64,000 nucleotides of DNA, taken from Pisolithus tinctorius (lineage: Eukaryota > Basidiomycota > Agaricomycetes > Boletales > Pisolithaceae). The notes beneath the pieces were generated by a model. The model made no database searches, was not told the origin of the DNA, and saw only the letters and a program-made list of their open reading frames with translations. The translations under genes were made by a program, and so were the position numbers. The DNA is taken from contig JANFAH010000059.1 in assembly GCA_024663395.1 (NCBI GenBank), positions 186,001 to 250,000 of the forward strand. Direction: 5' to 3'. Positions 1-9,781 of this stretch are shown here, piece after piece. The stretch's first letter is position 1, and each line of letters starts with the position of its first letter.

Positions 1-409
1 CCAATAAACAGTGCGTATCCCACGGTTCCAATCATCAACGTGTTACGAGGGCCCAAGGTATTGTTTATGGATCTGAAAAAGTGCGAGCATTCGAGTACGA
101 ACGATCGTCGGAGTGGATGCTGACGCACCCGGCAAAAAACGAGAAAAATGCGAAGGTCGAATACAGCGCAGTATTGGCATTGGAGGCGGTTCGAGCATCT
201 ACTTGGCCACCTCCGCCCAGTCCCGAGAGTGCATTAAACATACCCGGACACATGAAGCATACAAAACCCAGCATGCAAATCTGGAAGAGTGGATGGTAAT
301 AAAACCCCAAAAAACCCTTGCGGCGTTCGGAGGCAACCTGTTCATCAGTATTAGAGCCCAGGTGGAGTGTCTTCTCGTCGTTGTTTTGTTCAGGTCTTGT
401 TACTGCCAT
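1..409 (-). CDS. UNC93-like major facilitator transporter (5' part, runs off left edge)
   Basis: N-terminal part of an UNC93-like/DUF895 multi-pass membrane transporter. Exon 1 (129-409) starts with a charged cytosolic segment, then a YHPLFQ sequence leading into the first membrane helix and the motif CPGMFNALSGLGGGGQ, which is characteristic of fungal UNC93-like proteins. A 56-nt intron (73-128, GT-AG) joins to exon 2 (1-72), which continues in frame with GSINNTLGPRNTLMIGTVGY, the conserved loop and second/third helix of the family. The start ATG at 409 is the first in the frame. The rest lies beyond position 1. UNC93-like proteins are proposed ion-channel regulators or transporters; the fungal substrate is unknown. 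Confidence 0.88.
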
Positions 410-627
410 GGTGGTTAAGTAGTAGACAATGGACGTAAGGGTCGGCTCCCTCCACCCTGACGCCCTAAATACTCACCTTACCTCCTAACTCCTAGTCGCT
501 CCCCTTTCGTTTATCTTGCACTACACACGATAAGGGTAATTGCGATACTCATCAACAAAACAAAACAAGTATTTACAGGCCGATATAAATCAGTGTCCGT
601 ATTAGACGGTGGTACAGGGCACTATAA

Positions 628-3372
628 TTAGCTCCGCTTTTGCGATGCCTGGCGCGGTGTATTCAGGTTTTTGAAGGGTTAAATCAGGGGGCGCACACTC
701 ACAAGGAATGCCATAAGCTGTTGATAACCGGGGTTACCTGGCTGTGGTGCGCCTGGCGGCAGGCTTGACATAGGAGGAGGAGACATCAATTGTTGCGCGG
801 GCGGGGGTTGCATACCATATTGGGGCGCGGGAGGTTGCTGCGGGGGCTGTTGTGTTTGCGTCTGCTGAAGTAGAGCAAGGATATTCGCCGGCAATCCAGC
901 AATGTTTGGAGTCTGGCCTGGTTGAGGTGTAATCTGGTTTTGCATTGTCGCGTACGGGTTTGATGCTGCTACTGGCATTGGGGGATAAGGGGGTACAGGT
1001 TGCTGCATCGAAGATGGCGGGGGTGGATAGTAACTTGGAGGTACAGTAGGCATCCCGAGGCTTGGTTGTACTGGTGCAGGTGCTTGTTGAGGGGGCACCG
1101 GAGGAGCACCACCATTTTGCGGCTGCTTGAGAGCTGCCAAAAGTTGCTGAACTTGCCGAGCTTGCTCTAAACGATCATCCATGCCACCCTGTAATGATAT
1201 GGAGCTCATGTGCAGTACTTGAAACTAACGACCACTTACTGTCTGAGTAACAGGTGTGGAGGGCACGGGTTGGCTGTGTGCGGCCGCAGTACTTGTTGGT
1301 TGATTATAACCGCTAGCCTGGTATGGAGGGCGACTGTCAAACCTGTCCGCACCATATCCACCACGTCCACCACCACGACCACCTCTTGAGTCTTCGTCGT
1401 ATCGCGGCCGGTCGCGGTCTCTCCCCCACTCATCTCGGCGGTCCCAACCATCATCGTGTCCACCACGGCCGCGACCTCTTCCACGACCCCTCCAACGACC
1501 ACGGAAACCGCGACCGCCATCTTCCCAATCACGACCACCCTCATACTTAGCTTCACGGCTATATTCAAACCATATGAGCGGATGGGTACGAGTGTAAAGG
1601 CGGGAAACGCTTCCATACCGTTGAGGGGTTGGAGTGACTTCGGATTCCTCCCACGCAAAAACAATATCCATGGTTCCGTCCTGTAAACCCTGATGACGAA
1701 GCCTGTCAAACGCATCCTCGCAATTCTGGGACGTCGATTAACGGAGGAGTCTGGAAAAACTTTTATGAACCATACCCTTATGTCAAAGTACTCCACATAA
1801 CATTGACTGACCATTTGTCAGGGCAGAATATAATTGCAGACAGAATGTCACTCACTCGGTCCGATCATCGACTGGACTAACCGATTTAACGTCTCCAAAC
1901 TGTTGGAATTTGCGCTTGACTTCGTGGTGATCGATTGGCTGGCGAGAGTCTTTCAAAGTGACGATAAGAAAGCCTTGAAATTGCTAGAGTCGCTCAATCG
2001 ATGCCGTTCAATTCCGAAATGTTGTGTACTTACTTGGTTCTTCTCTCGGTCGATGCCCTGCTTCGGGTCATCTCGGGGAAGGGAATAGTGAACATCGATC
2101 TATTGGTAATGACCAATCATCAGGTCGAGTGACAATCGGTAATTCAAGCAACTCACGGGCCGCCCACTTATCTCAGAACCTTGAAGTCGCTCTCTAGCTC
2201 TTTCGGCCGAGCGCAAATCATACTTGATGCTGACTTAGCACTAGTAAGTAGGAACTGCCGTATCACTCACATATGTAACAAAGACCATCCCACGAGTAGC
2301 AATAAGGTCAAAGAAGGTCTTGATATTACCGTGTTCTTCGAAAGAACGGCGCACATCCTCGCTGTTGGTTTCGTACTGAATTCAACGCATCATTAGTTCC
2401 GAACGATTTGCAGGAACCATGAAATATTTCATCGAAAACAACTTGCCTTAATATTTCGGATAAAGAGAGTTCGACATGGCCGTTCTCGCTGAATGCGTTC
2501 TTCGATAATGGAATCATGAACTTTGTCATCACGTTCCCGACGCACATTTCTTCGTGGCCGCATACCAGACCCTCCATCGTCATAGTTATGATCCGTGCCG
2601 TCTAAGGGAGTTTGCGTGTGAGATCAGAACCTTCGCGACAAAAAAGACCAAAATTAAGAGGCAGAATGAAACGAGTGACGCATCGGCGGCAACAGATAAA
2701 CAAGTAAACGCGAAGGTGTTCCGCGGAGGAAATTCAAGTCAAATCCAAGCACCCAATTTCCCAAGCTGCATAATTCAATAGAGGTGGCGCCTGGTAAACT
2801 CAATCTCTGAGGGATTCAACTTGAATGCTTTGCTAATGAATAGCTTAGAGCTCGCGACAGTGCTACCGCCCAGTAGAAGGCCAAAAAAACATAGCAGGGC
2901 AGAACTGGCAGTCTTAGCCCGCTCCGTTCGCATCTTAGATGATGCCGCGATATGTGACGCTGCCTGTGCTCGCACTGCATTTTTTTTTCAGTCTCAATTC
3001 AAGCGCACCTTCATAAGTTCCGTAGCCTTGAGTATAGCCATCTGACGGATCCGGGGCACTAAATTGGCTAGAAGGAGGACCAGCTCCGTAACTACCGGTG
3101 CCATTTTGGTAGAACGCATCTTGCAACGAGGCGTCGTAATTATTGTACGGGTTGACGTCTGATTGGGGTGGAGCTTGATCATAGGCATTGGTTGTGTGAT
3201 TGCTGTCGTAACCAGAATGATGATAACCTCCACGGCCACGACCATATCCTCTGCCACGAGGGCCACCTCTATGAGAGTACGATCTGTCAGGGCCAGGACC
3301 ACCAGAAGATCCGCCTCTTCTGTAGGGAGCGCCCTCATAGTTTCCGCTACCGTAGGGATGATGACGATTCAT
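628..3372 (-). CDS. Mei2-like RNA-binding protein with two RRMs, RGG box and Pro/Gln-rich tail
   Basis: Ten exons give a 635-aa protein: 3009-3372, 2447-2601, 2271-2375, 2157-2222, 2034-2099, 1856-1983, 1776-1806, 1240-1725, 703-1188, 628-648 (sum divisible by three). The N-terminus is Gly/Arg/Tyr-rich. Two RRMs follow: RRM1 has RNP2 TLFIRNI and RNP1-like GMVFVTYYD, and RRM2 contains FLIVTLKDS and CYVEYFD. The sequence TRGMVFVTYYDLRSAERA and the linker DVHYSLPRDDP match the RRM1-RRM2 region of Mei2-like proteins (fission yeast Cip2 and budding yeast Nrp1 are plausible relatives). An RGG box and a Pro/Gln-rich C-terminus follow, and there is no third Mei2 RRM. It probably acts in post-transcriptional control of mRNA. 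Intron 1 is long (407 nt), so a further small exon inside it cannot be excluded. The intron after exon 2 is GC-AG. Confidence 0.85.
2376..2446 (-). other. GC-AG intron in the Mei2-like gene
   Basis: The donor reads AAG|GCAAGT and the acceptor TTCAG|TAC. The flanking exons join in frame inside RRM1 (FIRNIK then YETNSEDV). No GT donor nearby keeps the reading frame, and AG|GCAAGT is the classic GC donor context. Confidence 0.75.
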
Positions 3373-3720
3373 TTTATAAGTCGATTTTTGCACAAGCTCA
3401 AAAGCGCAGCGGCAGCTTAGTTAAGGCCCGGGGCTTATGAAGTGCGTCCAAAAAGGCGTGCGTGTCCGCTATTGATACTGAGAGTGATTCCTCTGCGACT
3501 GGGGCGCTTAGCTTAGGAGGGATTATGGATGACCGAATCGCAGGGGGATAGATGATGGAGGTCTGGAACAAAGAAGCGACGAGCCCCAGCCGGCCGTGAA
3601 TTTTTCTGATGGCTGGATGAGGCGTAGACCGTGGGAATCAAGGTGTGCAGATTACGTAACCCGGCGTGAGTCCGAAAATGGTTGCCGTGCACGGGTGCTC
3701 CTCCCCAACAGCACCACGTC
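3373..3720. promoter_or_regulatory. Shared divergent 5' region of the RNA-binding protein and Rab5 genes
   Basis: 348 bp separate the two start codons, which point away from each other. Both promoters and 5' UTRs must lie here or overlap the genes. I see no clear TATA box or other named element. Confidence 0.5.
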
Positions 3721-4718
3721 ATGTCAAAGCAATTCCAGTTCAAGCTTGTCCTCCTAGGTTCGTCGTCTGAGCGATTCTAAACCAGAGTTTTTCTCCTTAT
3801 GCTGTTTCATAGGCGAGTCAGCGGTAGGCAAGTCCAGGTACAGTCACGCGCTTACTATGCACCGGCGCAGACCTCATGGCGATTCCACAACAGTTTGGTT
3901 CTACGGTTCGTGAAAGATCAGTTCGACGACTACAGAGAAAGCACTATCGGCGGTATGAAGCACCTCTACATTGACCCCTTTTGCACTTGACCTCATCCCC
4001 GTACAGCTGCCTTCCTGACGCAAACTGTGACATTGGATGATCAGACTATCGTCAAATTCGAAATATGGTACGTAACCAACGATTATTATGTCTTGCGTTT
4101 CTCAGCTCTTAGTCTTACAGGGATACGGCTGGACAAGAGCGCTACAAGGTATGGAACCCTTCCATTGCCTTTCCGAATGGCACTCACCCCCTTATCTTAT
4201 AGTCCCTTGTATGTTCACGTTCTGCATCATGACCTGTAATTGAACATACAACCACTTCACAGGCTCCAATGTACTATCGCAATGCAAATTGTGCAGTGGT
4301 AGTTTATGACATAACGCAGGCTTCCTCGCTCGATAAGGCGCGCACTTGGATCCGGGAACTCCAGCGTCAAGCAGATCCCTCAATAGTCATCGCACTGTGC
4401 GGTAACAAGACTGACCTTACTGCTCGCCGACAAATCACTCAAGAAGAGGCAAAAAAGTATGCAGACGAAGAGGGACTCATGTGGTTTGAAACCAGCGCAA
4501 AGACTGGGGAGGGTGTTTCGGAAGTATTCACAGCAATTGGTGGGCAAGTTTCCACGTTCTAATGACTCATACTCATCCCGACTGTAGCGAAGAAGCTCCC
4601 TCTTTCCGCACCATCATCAAGAACGAATGCCGCTCGAGGGACTGCAGCAGCACGGCAAGGCGTTGACCTGAACAGGCAGACCACCACCCAGGGTAGCAAT
4701 GAGGCCTGTAATTGTTGA
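3721..4718 (+). CDS. Rab5-family small GTPase (Vps21/Ypt5 type)
   Basis: Eight exons give 207 aa: 3721-3757, 3813-3837, 3894-3952, 4007-4067, 4121-4148, 4203-4208, 4263-4539, 4588-4718. All G-box motifs are present: P-loop GESAVGKS, switch I ending in STIGAAF, WDTAGQE, NKTD and ETSAK. The AAF after switch I and the switch II sequence RYKSLAPMYYR are diagnostic of Rab5. The protein ends in CNC, a double-cysteine geranylgeranylation site. It controls early-endosome fusion and recruits CORVET, whose subunit VPS33 is encoded at 27695-30457; the Rab escort protein that would present it for prenylation is at 36867-38590. Exon 6 is only 6 nt. Confidence 0.96.
4203..4208 (+). other. 6-nt microexon (Ser-Leu of Rab5 switch II)
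   Basis: TCCCTT is flanked by TTATAG and GTATGT. Preceding exon ...TACAAG (ends 4148), the microexon and the following GCTCCAATG (from 4263) encode RYK-SL-APMYYR, the invariant Rab5 switch II. Skipping it would delete two conserved residues but keep the frame. Confidence 0.92.
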
Positions 4719-5667
4719 TTACAGTACTTGGTTACGCTTCGGCCTACAGTTTGACGGGCACCCCTATCATTCTCCTCACATTAGCCTTTGGCTTATTTCA
4801 TTTGTAATCATTCAGCACTTGACGGTTACCTTTCCAGACGTACACCTTTCACACCATCATTCAATCGATAGGACTAACTATCAAATCCAACGGATCAGTG
4901 TGAAGCTCATTTCTTCGCAACGTCTGTGGCACATACAACTAGGCTCGAGTTAGGCCAAGAAGTGGAACCCGCACCGAAAACTCCGTTGTCACATCGTTGA
5001 AGTCGTTCACTGACATGACTAGTGCTGTCTGCTGTCAGATGAGCGCTCACAGGAATCACCGACCTCTCCCGATAAGAAACCTGGTCACATGCTCTTGTCA
5101 CTAGACATTCCCTGAAAATGTCCCTGTGATGCCCTCCAAACCACTACTGCGGATCTGGTTCTGGTTGGAGCAATGTGTACTTGACGTGGAAAGCATTCGC
5201 CGTAGATTAGGACATATCAGTATTGCGCACCGTGAGAGACCTCCAGGGAGTCTGTGGCAATAAAGTTTGCTCACCTTGACGACCTTAAACCCACAAGGAA
5301 AGTATCTTAAATGGCATCGGCAGAGTATTAGCATGTACGCGCCGCAAACCCCACATGCACAACAAAGAGCAACCAAGCACTTTGGCTGCCAAGTGAAACG
5401 TTCCAACTCGTATGTCAGGAAATAACACTGCACGGCCCATCCTTACGAGAGGAAACCACCCAACGCACTTGACAGCAGCGGACGATCAACACGTGCGATC
5501 ACTCGTGACACAATCACGAAATATCGGATCGCCACCATAGGGCTACCCCTTCGAAGGATAGGACTAGCTTTGAAGACAAACCTGTGAAGCGATTTATTAT
5601 GGACGAAGAACAGAACTATGGTGATCAACAAAACCTAAGAGCGATAACTTGTGAAGTACCTAAGTAG
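4719..5667. other. Intergenic, no gene seen
   Basis: Downstream of Rab5 (+) and of the SH3 gene (-), so a convergent intergenic stretch. The open frames here (for example 5101-5433 minus) show no family motif and no splice-consistent extension. I looked specifically for RasGEF motifs that might continue the SH3 gene and saw none. Confidence 0.5.
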
Positions 5668-6549
5668 CTACTGGGGAGGTGCGTGTGGTGAAACGCTCTT
5701 CAGCGCAATGCGCCGGAAAGGCAACTTCCGCGTTACGTGAGGGGCCAGTCCCTGAAGGACGGACGAATGAGGCACTGACGACAAGGGGAAAGGAGGGCTA
5801 ATGATATCCAACGGTAATGGCATGCAATCAGTGAAAACAAATGAATCGATGCTGTGCTCTCGTAGTTGGGAAGGATCGCTTGGTGGGATGATATCAGTAG
5901 GGTCTATAATTTGCATGGGTGGTACCTGCATGGACGTTGGACTGCAGGAATCGTGCATAAATGATGTGACCATACCTTCAAGTCCTCGAACGGTATCCAT
6001 AACTCGTCTCCCTCAATAGTATGTGGGTAAACTTCCATTTCTCGCTCGTCATCAAAAGCTCGGAGGATATCAGGTTCGTGTTCAAGGACCATTTCATCGA
6101 GTTTCCACTCAGGGAGGGGCTCGACGAACGAGCTTGGTATCCAACCAATACGATCTCCTTCTAATCGCATAGCTGCCCACCAACCCGAATCCTCTTTCTT
6201 GACGACGGCTAGGACCTCATCTTTGCTGAAGGACAATTGGTCTGGGTCGGGAGACTCGAAATCAAAATTGCACACAACGTGACATATTGCCCAGTCTGAC
6301 GTGCCAGTGCTTGGGGTGGATCCAGACGTGGTGAGATTCGAAGGAGAGGTGTCCGAGGAAGGATCATCGTAAGACGAGGGTTGCTGAATGGTTAGGCATG
6401 ATGTATCAATTCGAAGGGCTTGACGGAACCCTCCAGTGTGGACTGTGGGCATCCTTGTTCAGTCCGGCGGAGCGGGACGAAGGATGGATGAGAAAGTACT
6501 GATACCTGACATTCAACCGTTTTATCTTGTCGTAGAGACGGACCATCAT
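5668..6549 (-). CDS. SH3-domain protein, possibly an orphan Cdc25-like N-terminus
   Basis: The central exon (about 5973-6452) encodes an SH3 domain with the ALYDY position replaced by HVVCNFDFESPD, then the canonical LSFSKDEVLAVVKKEDSGWW, IGWIPSSFVEPL and the closing hydrophobic strand. A Ser/Thr-rich segment precedes it. A GT-AG intron (donor GTATGG after EDLK, acceptor TGCAG before VPPM, near 5925) leads to a last exon with a Pro-rich stretch ending HAPPQ. An upstream exon (from ATG at about 6549, MMVRLYDKIKRLNV) joins in phase to the SH3 exon. An SH3 followed by an acidic segment resembles the N-terminus of fungal Cdc25-type RasGEFs, but no REM or RasGEF domain follows. It may be a small adaptor or a truncated gene. 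The start is uncertain. Confidence 0.6.
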
Positions 6550-7296
6550 TGGTCTGAAATACTTTTTTCTCAAAAAGGAAAGCGATGAGGATGGTCCACG
6601 GCAGGGTGATGGTTGCACTTGACCACATCTGTTGCGACATCGGCCGTGGCAGCTGCGAGCCTTCCCACAGATGCCTACTGGACCACCTCCCAAACTCGCA
6701 CGTTGTCTTGACACCTATAGGACAGCCCTTAACCCTGAATGTCTCCAAAACGTGTCACAGCACCAGAAACACCTACATCATCAGCAGAGGCGCCCGAGGT
6801 ACAGTAGGGATGCTCGAAATGAGTTTGCGAGTGTGTGATCGGGAATGGTGGTAAGGCACGGCTGTCACCGCCCCTTTCACTTTCCAGGAAGAGGCTCTGC
6901 AGCCGCGTCTCCAGGTCCACCCACGTACCCATTTCTGCAAGGGCTATAATAGTCAGCCTGTCAACGACACTGACAATGAACCTTACTGCCTAGCAACATT
7001 CATACATATAAAGCATCCGTCACGGGTCAGACACGTCTCCCACAATTTCCCGGTTGTCCTTGGGCCGGTTCCGAGTTCCGTTCGCAAGTCCACGACCGAC
7101 ATTGGACTTTGATTGGTGGATGTGCGCCTAAGCAGGGTGTCCATAAGAATTCGAGAAGCTGCGATCCTGCCAGTGCCGAGGTTGAAGCACTTACATTATG
7201 TAATCATTCTTCGGTACTTATCTTATCGAGTTCGATTGTCGTGCTGCGGGGGGATTCAGAACTGTCAGTTTGTCAATTGACCACAATAACATATCG
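6550..7296. promoter_or_regulatory. Divergent intergenic region between SH3 gene and IST1
   Basis: The two genes point away from each other, so both promoters should be here. The 6729-6932 minus frame could be a further 5' exon or 5' UTR of the SH3 gene, but I found no splice-consistent join that I trust. Confidence 0.35.
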
Positions 7297-8484
7297 ATGC
7301 CCTCGACGGCGTGGAGTGCAGCAAAAGCCAAGGTAAGCTCACAGATGTCGCCCATACTTTTGCAGCTTTGACCCCACAAAAGTTGCAACTTCGGTAGGCA
7401 AATGGCAAAGTGTCCAGTGACTCACCTCGCCATATCTCACGCGATGTCCTAGTCTTTCTGTACAACGTCTACGGACGCTACAACAGAAGAAGGAAGCCCA
7501 GGCTAAGAGTGCGCGTCGTGATATCGCCATCTTACTAGAGAAGGGGAAGATAGAGAGCGCTCGGATTAAAGCGGAGGCTGGTAAGATCGATCTCCTTCGT
7601 GGCCTAATGATATTATCCCTAATTGAGACCCGTTAGTCATTAATGAGGACGTCACTCTCGAACTATTGGAGTTGCTGGAGTTGTATTGCGACTTGCTAGT
7701 AGCTCGCTTTGGTCTATTTGATCAGAGGTAAGCAAACAGATAACATCTGGACCTTCGCATTCAAACACCGTAACCCAACCTTCAGCACACGGGAGCCCGA
7801 CCCGGGTATCAGTGAGGGTGTGTGTGCCATCATTTACGCTGCCCCCAGAACCGAGGTGAAAGGTATAAATGAGCACCATCCTTCCATAGTGATACTCATG
7901 CTGTTTGTCAGAACTACAGGCGCTGCGTGAATTTCTCATGCATAAATATGGCCGTGAGTTTTCGGTAGGCGTGATGGAGAATCGTGGAGGGTGTGTAAGT
8001 GACCGAGTAAGCACCCTCTCTCTGGCCGCTTGTTCTTCTCTGAATTTATTTCCGTGCGAATCTGGTGACAATAAGGTGATGAAGAAGTCGGTGGTCGAAA
8101 CGCCGTCACCGACGTTAGTGGAAGCCTATCTCACAGAAATAGCGAAAGGCTACGGTGTAAATTGGAGCTCTCCTGCCGCCAAAGCAGAAGCTTCAGAGGG
8201 CGTGTCTTCCCAGGTTAGGTGCACTCTTTGTATGGTAACTCTACAACCAACGATTTCTCTCCTAGGACTCTGTGCCCACGGCCCCCGCGGGCGAACAGTC
8301 AGACCAGCTACCAGCCTACTCCGAAGATGGGTCTAACGGCAAAGCCCCTAGCCCTGATGTTCCGCCAACCAAAGAAGACTTAAATGAAAAGTGCACCCCA
8401 TCGATACCTGGCATACCCAAAGATGGTCCGGAAGACGATTTCGAAGCCCTGACGCAACGTTTCCAGGCTCTGAAAAAGCGCTAG
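7297..8484 (+). CDS. IST1: IST1 homolog, ESCRT-III-associated regulator of Vps4
   Basis: Eight exons give 264 aa: 7297-7332, 7383-7393, 7453-7580, 7637-7727, 7786-7862, 7912-8006, 8076-8213, 8266-8484. The ESCRT-III-like helical IST1 domain is clear: KLQLRLSVQRLRTLQQKKEA, then ARRDIAILLEKGKIESARIK, LELLELYCDLLVARFGL and EGVCAIIYAAPRTEVKEL. A variable Pro/Ser linker follows. The C-terminus DDFEALTQRFQALKKR fits the MIM1 consensus that binds the Vps4 MIT domain. IST1 tunes Vps4 recruitment and disassembly of ESCRT-III at endosomes. The start ATG gives MPSTAWSAAKAK, close to the usual MPxWNAAKAK of fungal IST1. Exon 2 is an 11-nt microexon. Confidence 0.95.
7383..7393 (+). other. 11-nt microexon of IST1
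   Basis: TTGCAACTTCG lies between the acceptor ACAAAAG and the donor GTAGGC. It encodes LQL plus two bases of Arg, joining AAKAK to RLSVQRLR. Its length is not a multiple of three, so skipping it would shift the frame. Confidence 0.88.
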
Positions 8485-9781
8485 CGGAGGTCAGATGACA
8501 TGTATCCTTTTGTTCGCGCAGTTGTCAGTACCGTATAAAGTTTGTAATAATCTCAAATATCCTGGAATTCAAGCAAAGCCACGTCGAAGGATAATATTTA
8601 TGCGACACGTTTCCACTGACAGGTGTTCCGGGGGCTGTTGGAGGTCCGCTGATCGTTTTTTGCTGCAAGTATTAATGTATCCCCGAGCTACCTCAGTACG
8701 AACACGCGGCAAGATAGATGCCTAGAGGCCGAAGATCCTGAAGGCCTGAATCGTGGTGTGGTTCGCTTTAGTAGTATACGCAACTTGCTCTGACCTCCGC
8801 CGGGATCTGGCAACGTATGGCTAAAACATTTTAGGTGTACTGGACTTCCTTTCGACGTGTAAATAATGCGGTATACATATCTCCATTATTCCGTAGAACG
8901 CATGTTCTTTTGTGGATTGGCCACGTCATAACGAGTGCAGACAACCAAGATCGGTAAGGCAGACGGTTTGTAGGTAGGTATGTAGATCGGCGTGCACGCG
9001 GCGGGTAGAATACTGGCATACCAACTTGGAAGTGTACATATACATAAAAGTTTTCTAGCAATTGGATGTGGCCAATGATTTAATGTACACGGATGGGTTG
9101 AGAACCCTTCTCAGAGAGCCGTGCATTAGATCTACGGGGGAACATCGGAGTACCGAACTTCGTCCGCGTTCTGATGTTGATGCACCACAAGATTGTACTC
9201 GCTTGGTGTTTGGAATCAATGCGTCGTGCAAGTTGACCAGTTAGGTTCCTTGGGGCAACTCACTTAGGCGGAGATCGAGGAAAAGCTTTGGTAACGTTCG
9301 CCAGAAAGTTCTTGAGGATGCGGCGATGTTCGGCTGAACGACCTCTTGTTATTCCATCAAGTAAAGTTCACTGCAAAAGTGAACGCTTTGCTCCCGTAAT
9401 TGGTCGCTGAGACATGGATTGCCAGTAAAGTAAGTGGCTCGGTGACCCTGAGACAGGTTATCCGCCGCAAAACCTGAGCGCAACAGCAGCCACTGAATCC
9501 ATATTGCAGAACGTCTTTGGTATCAGCGCAATAAATATTACTTGCACACAGGTTCCCGGCGAGACTGTGGGGCAACTACCAGCTACTGTCGGACTTTTCT
9601 GCCATGCGAGGTGAGACCTGTTCAGTGATTTGCAGCGATGAGTTATCGGGCGTCTTGGAATAATAATAAGTCAGCGGAGGCGAGGGATAATGTCCGCCGA
9701 AAATCTGCCAGCCGTGCCAGCCGCATGTCATACATAAAATCCGATATCTGTCTTGCTTGCAAGCCTCCATAGTACACCATC
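8485..9781. other. Intergenic, no gene seen
   Basis: About 1.3 kb between two plus-strand genes. The open frames on either strand lack family motifs and splice-consistent partners. Confidence 0.5.

Noticed and set aside
1236..1814. Long minus-strand frame overlapping the RRM gene in another phase
   Set aside because: It is a shadow of the Mei2-like gene; the spliced frame there gives the conserved RRM2 and RGG box.
4719..5667. Possible REM/RasGEF domain continuing the SH3 gene
   Set aside because: No REM or Cdc25 motif in any frame; the open frames are short and without splice-consistent joins.
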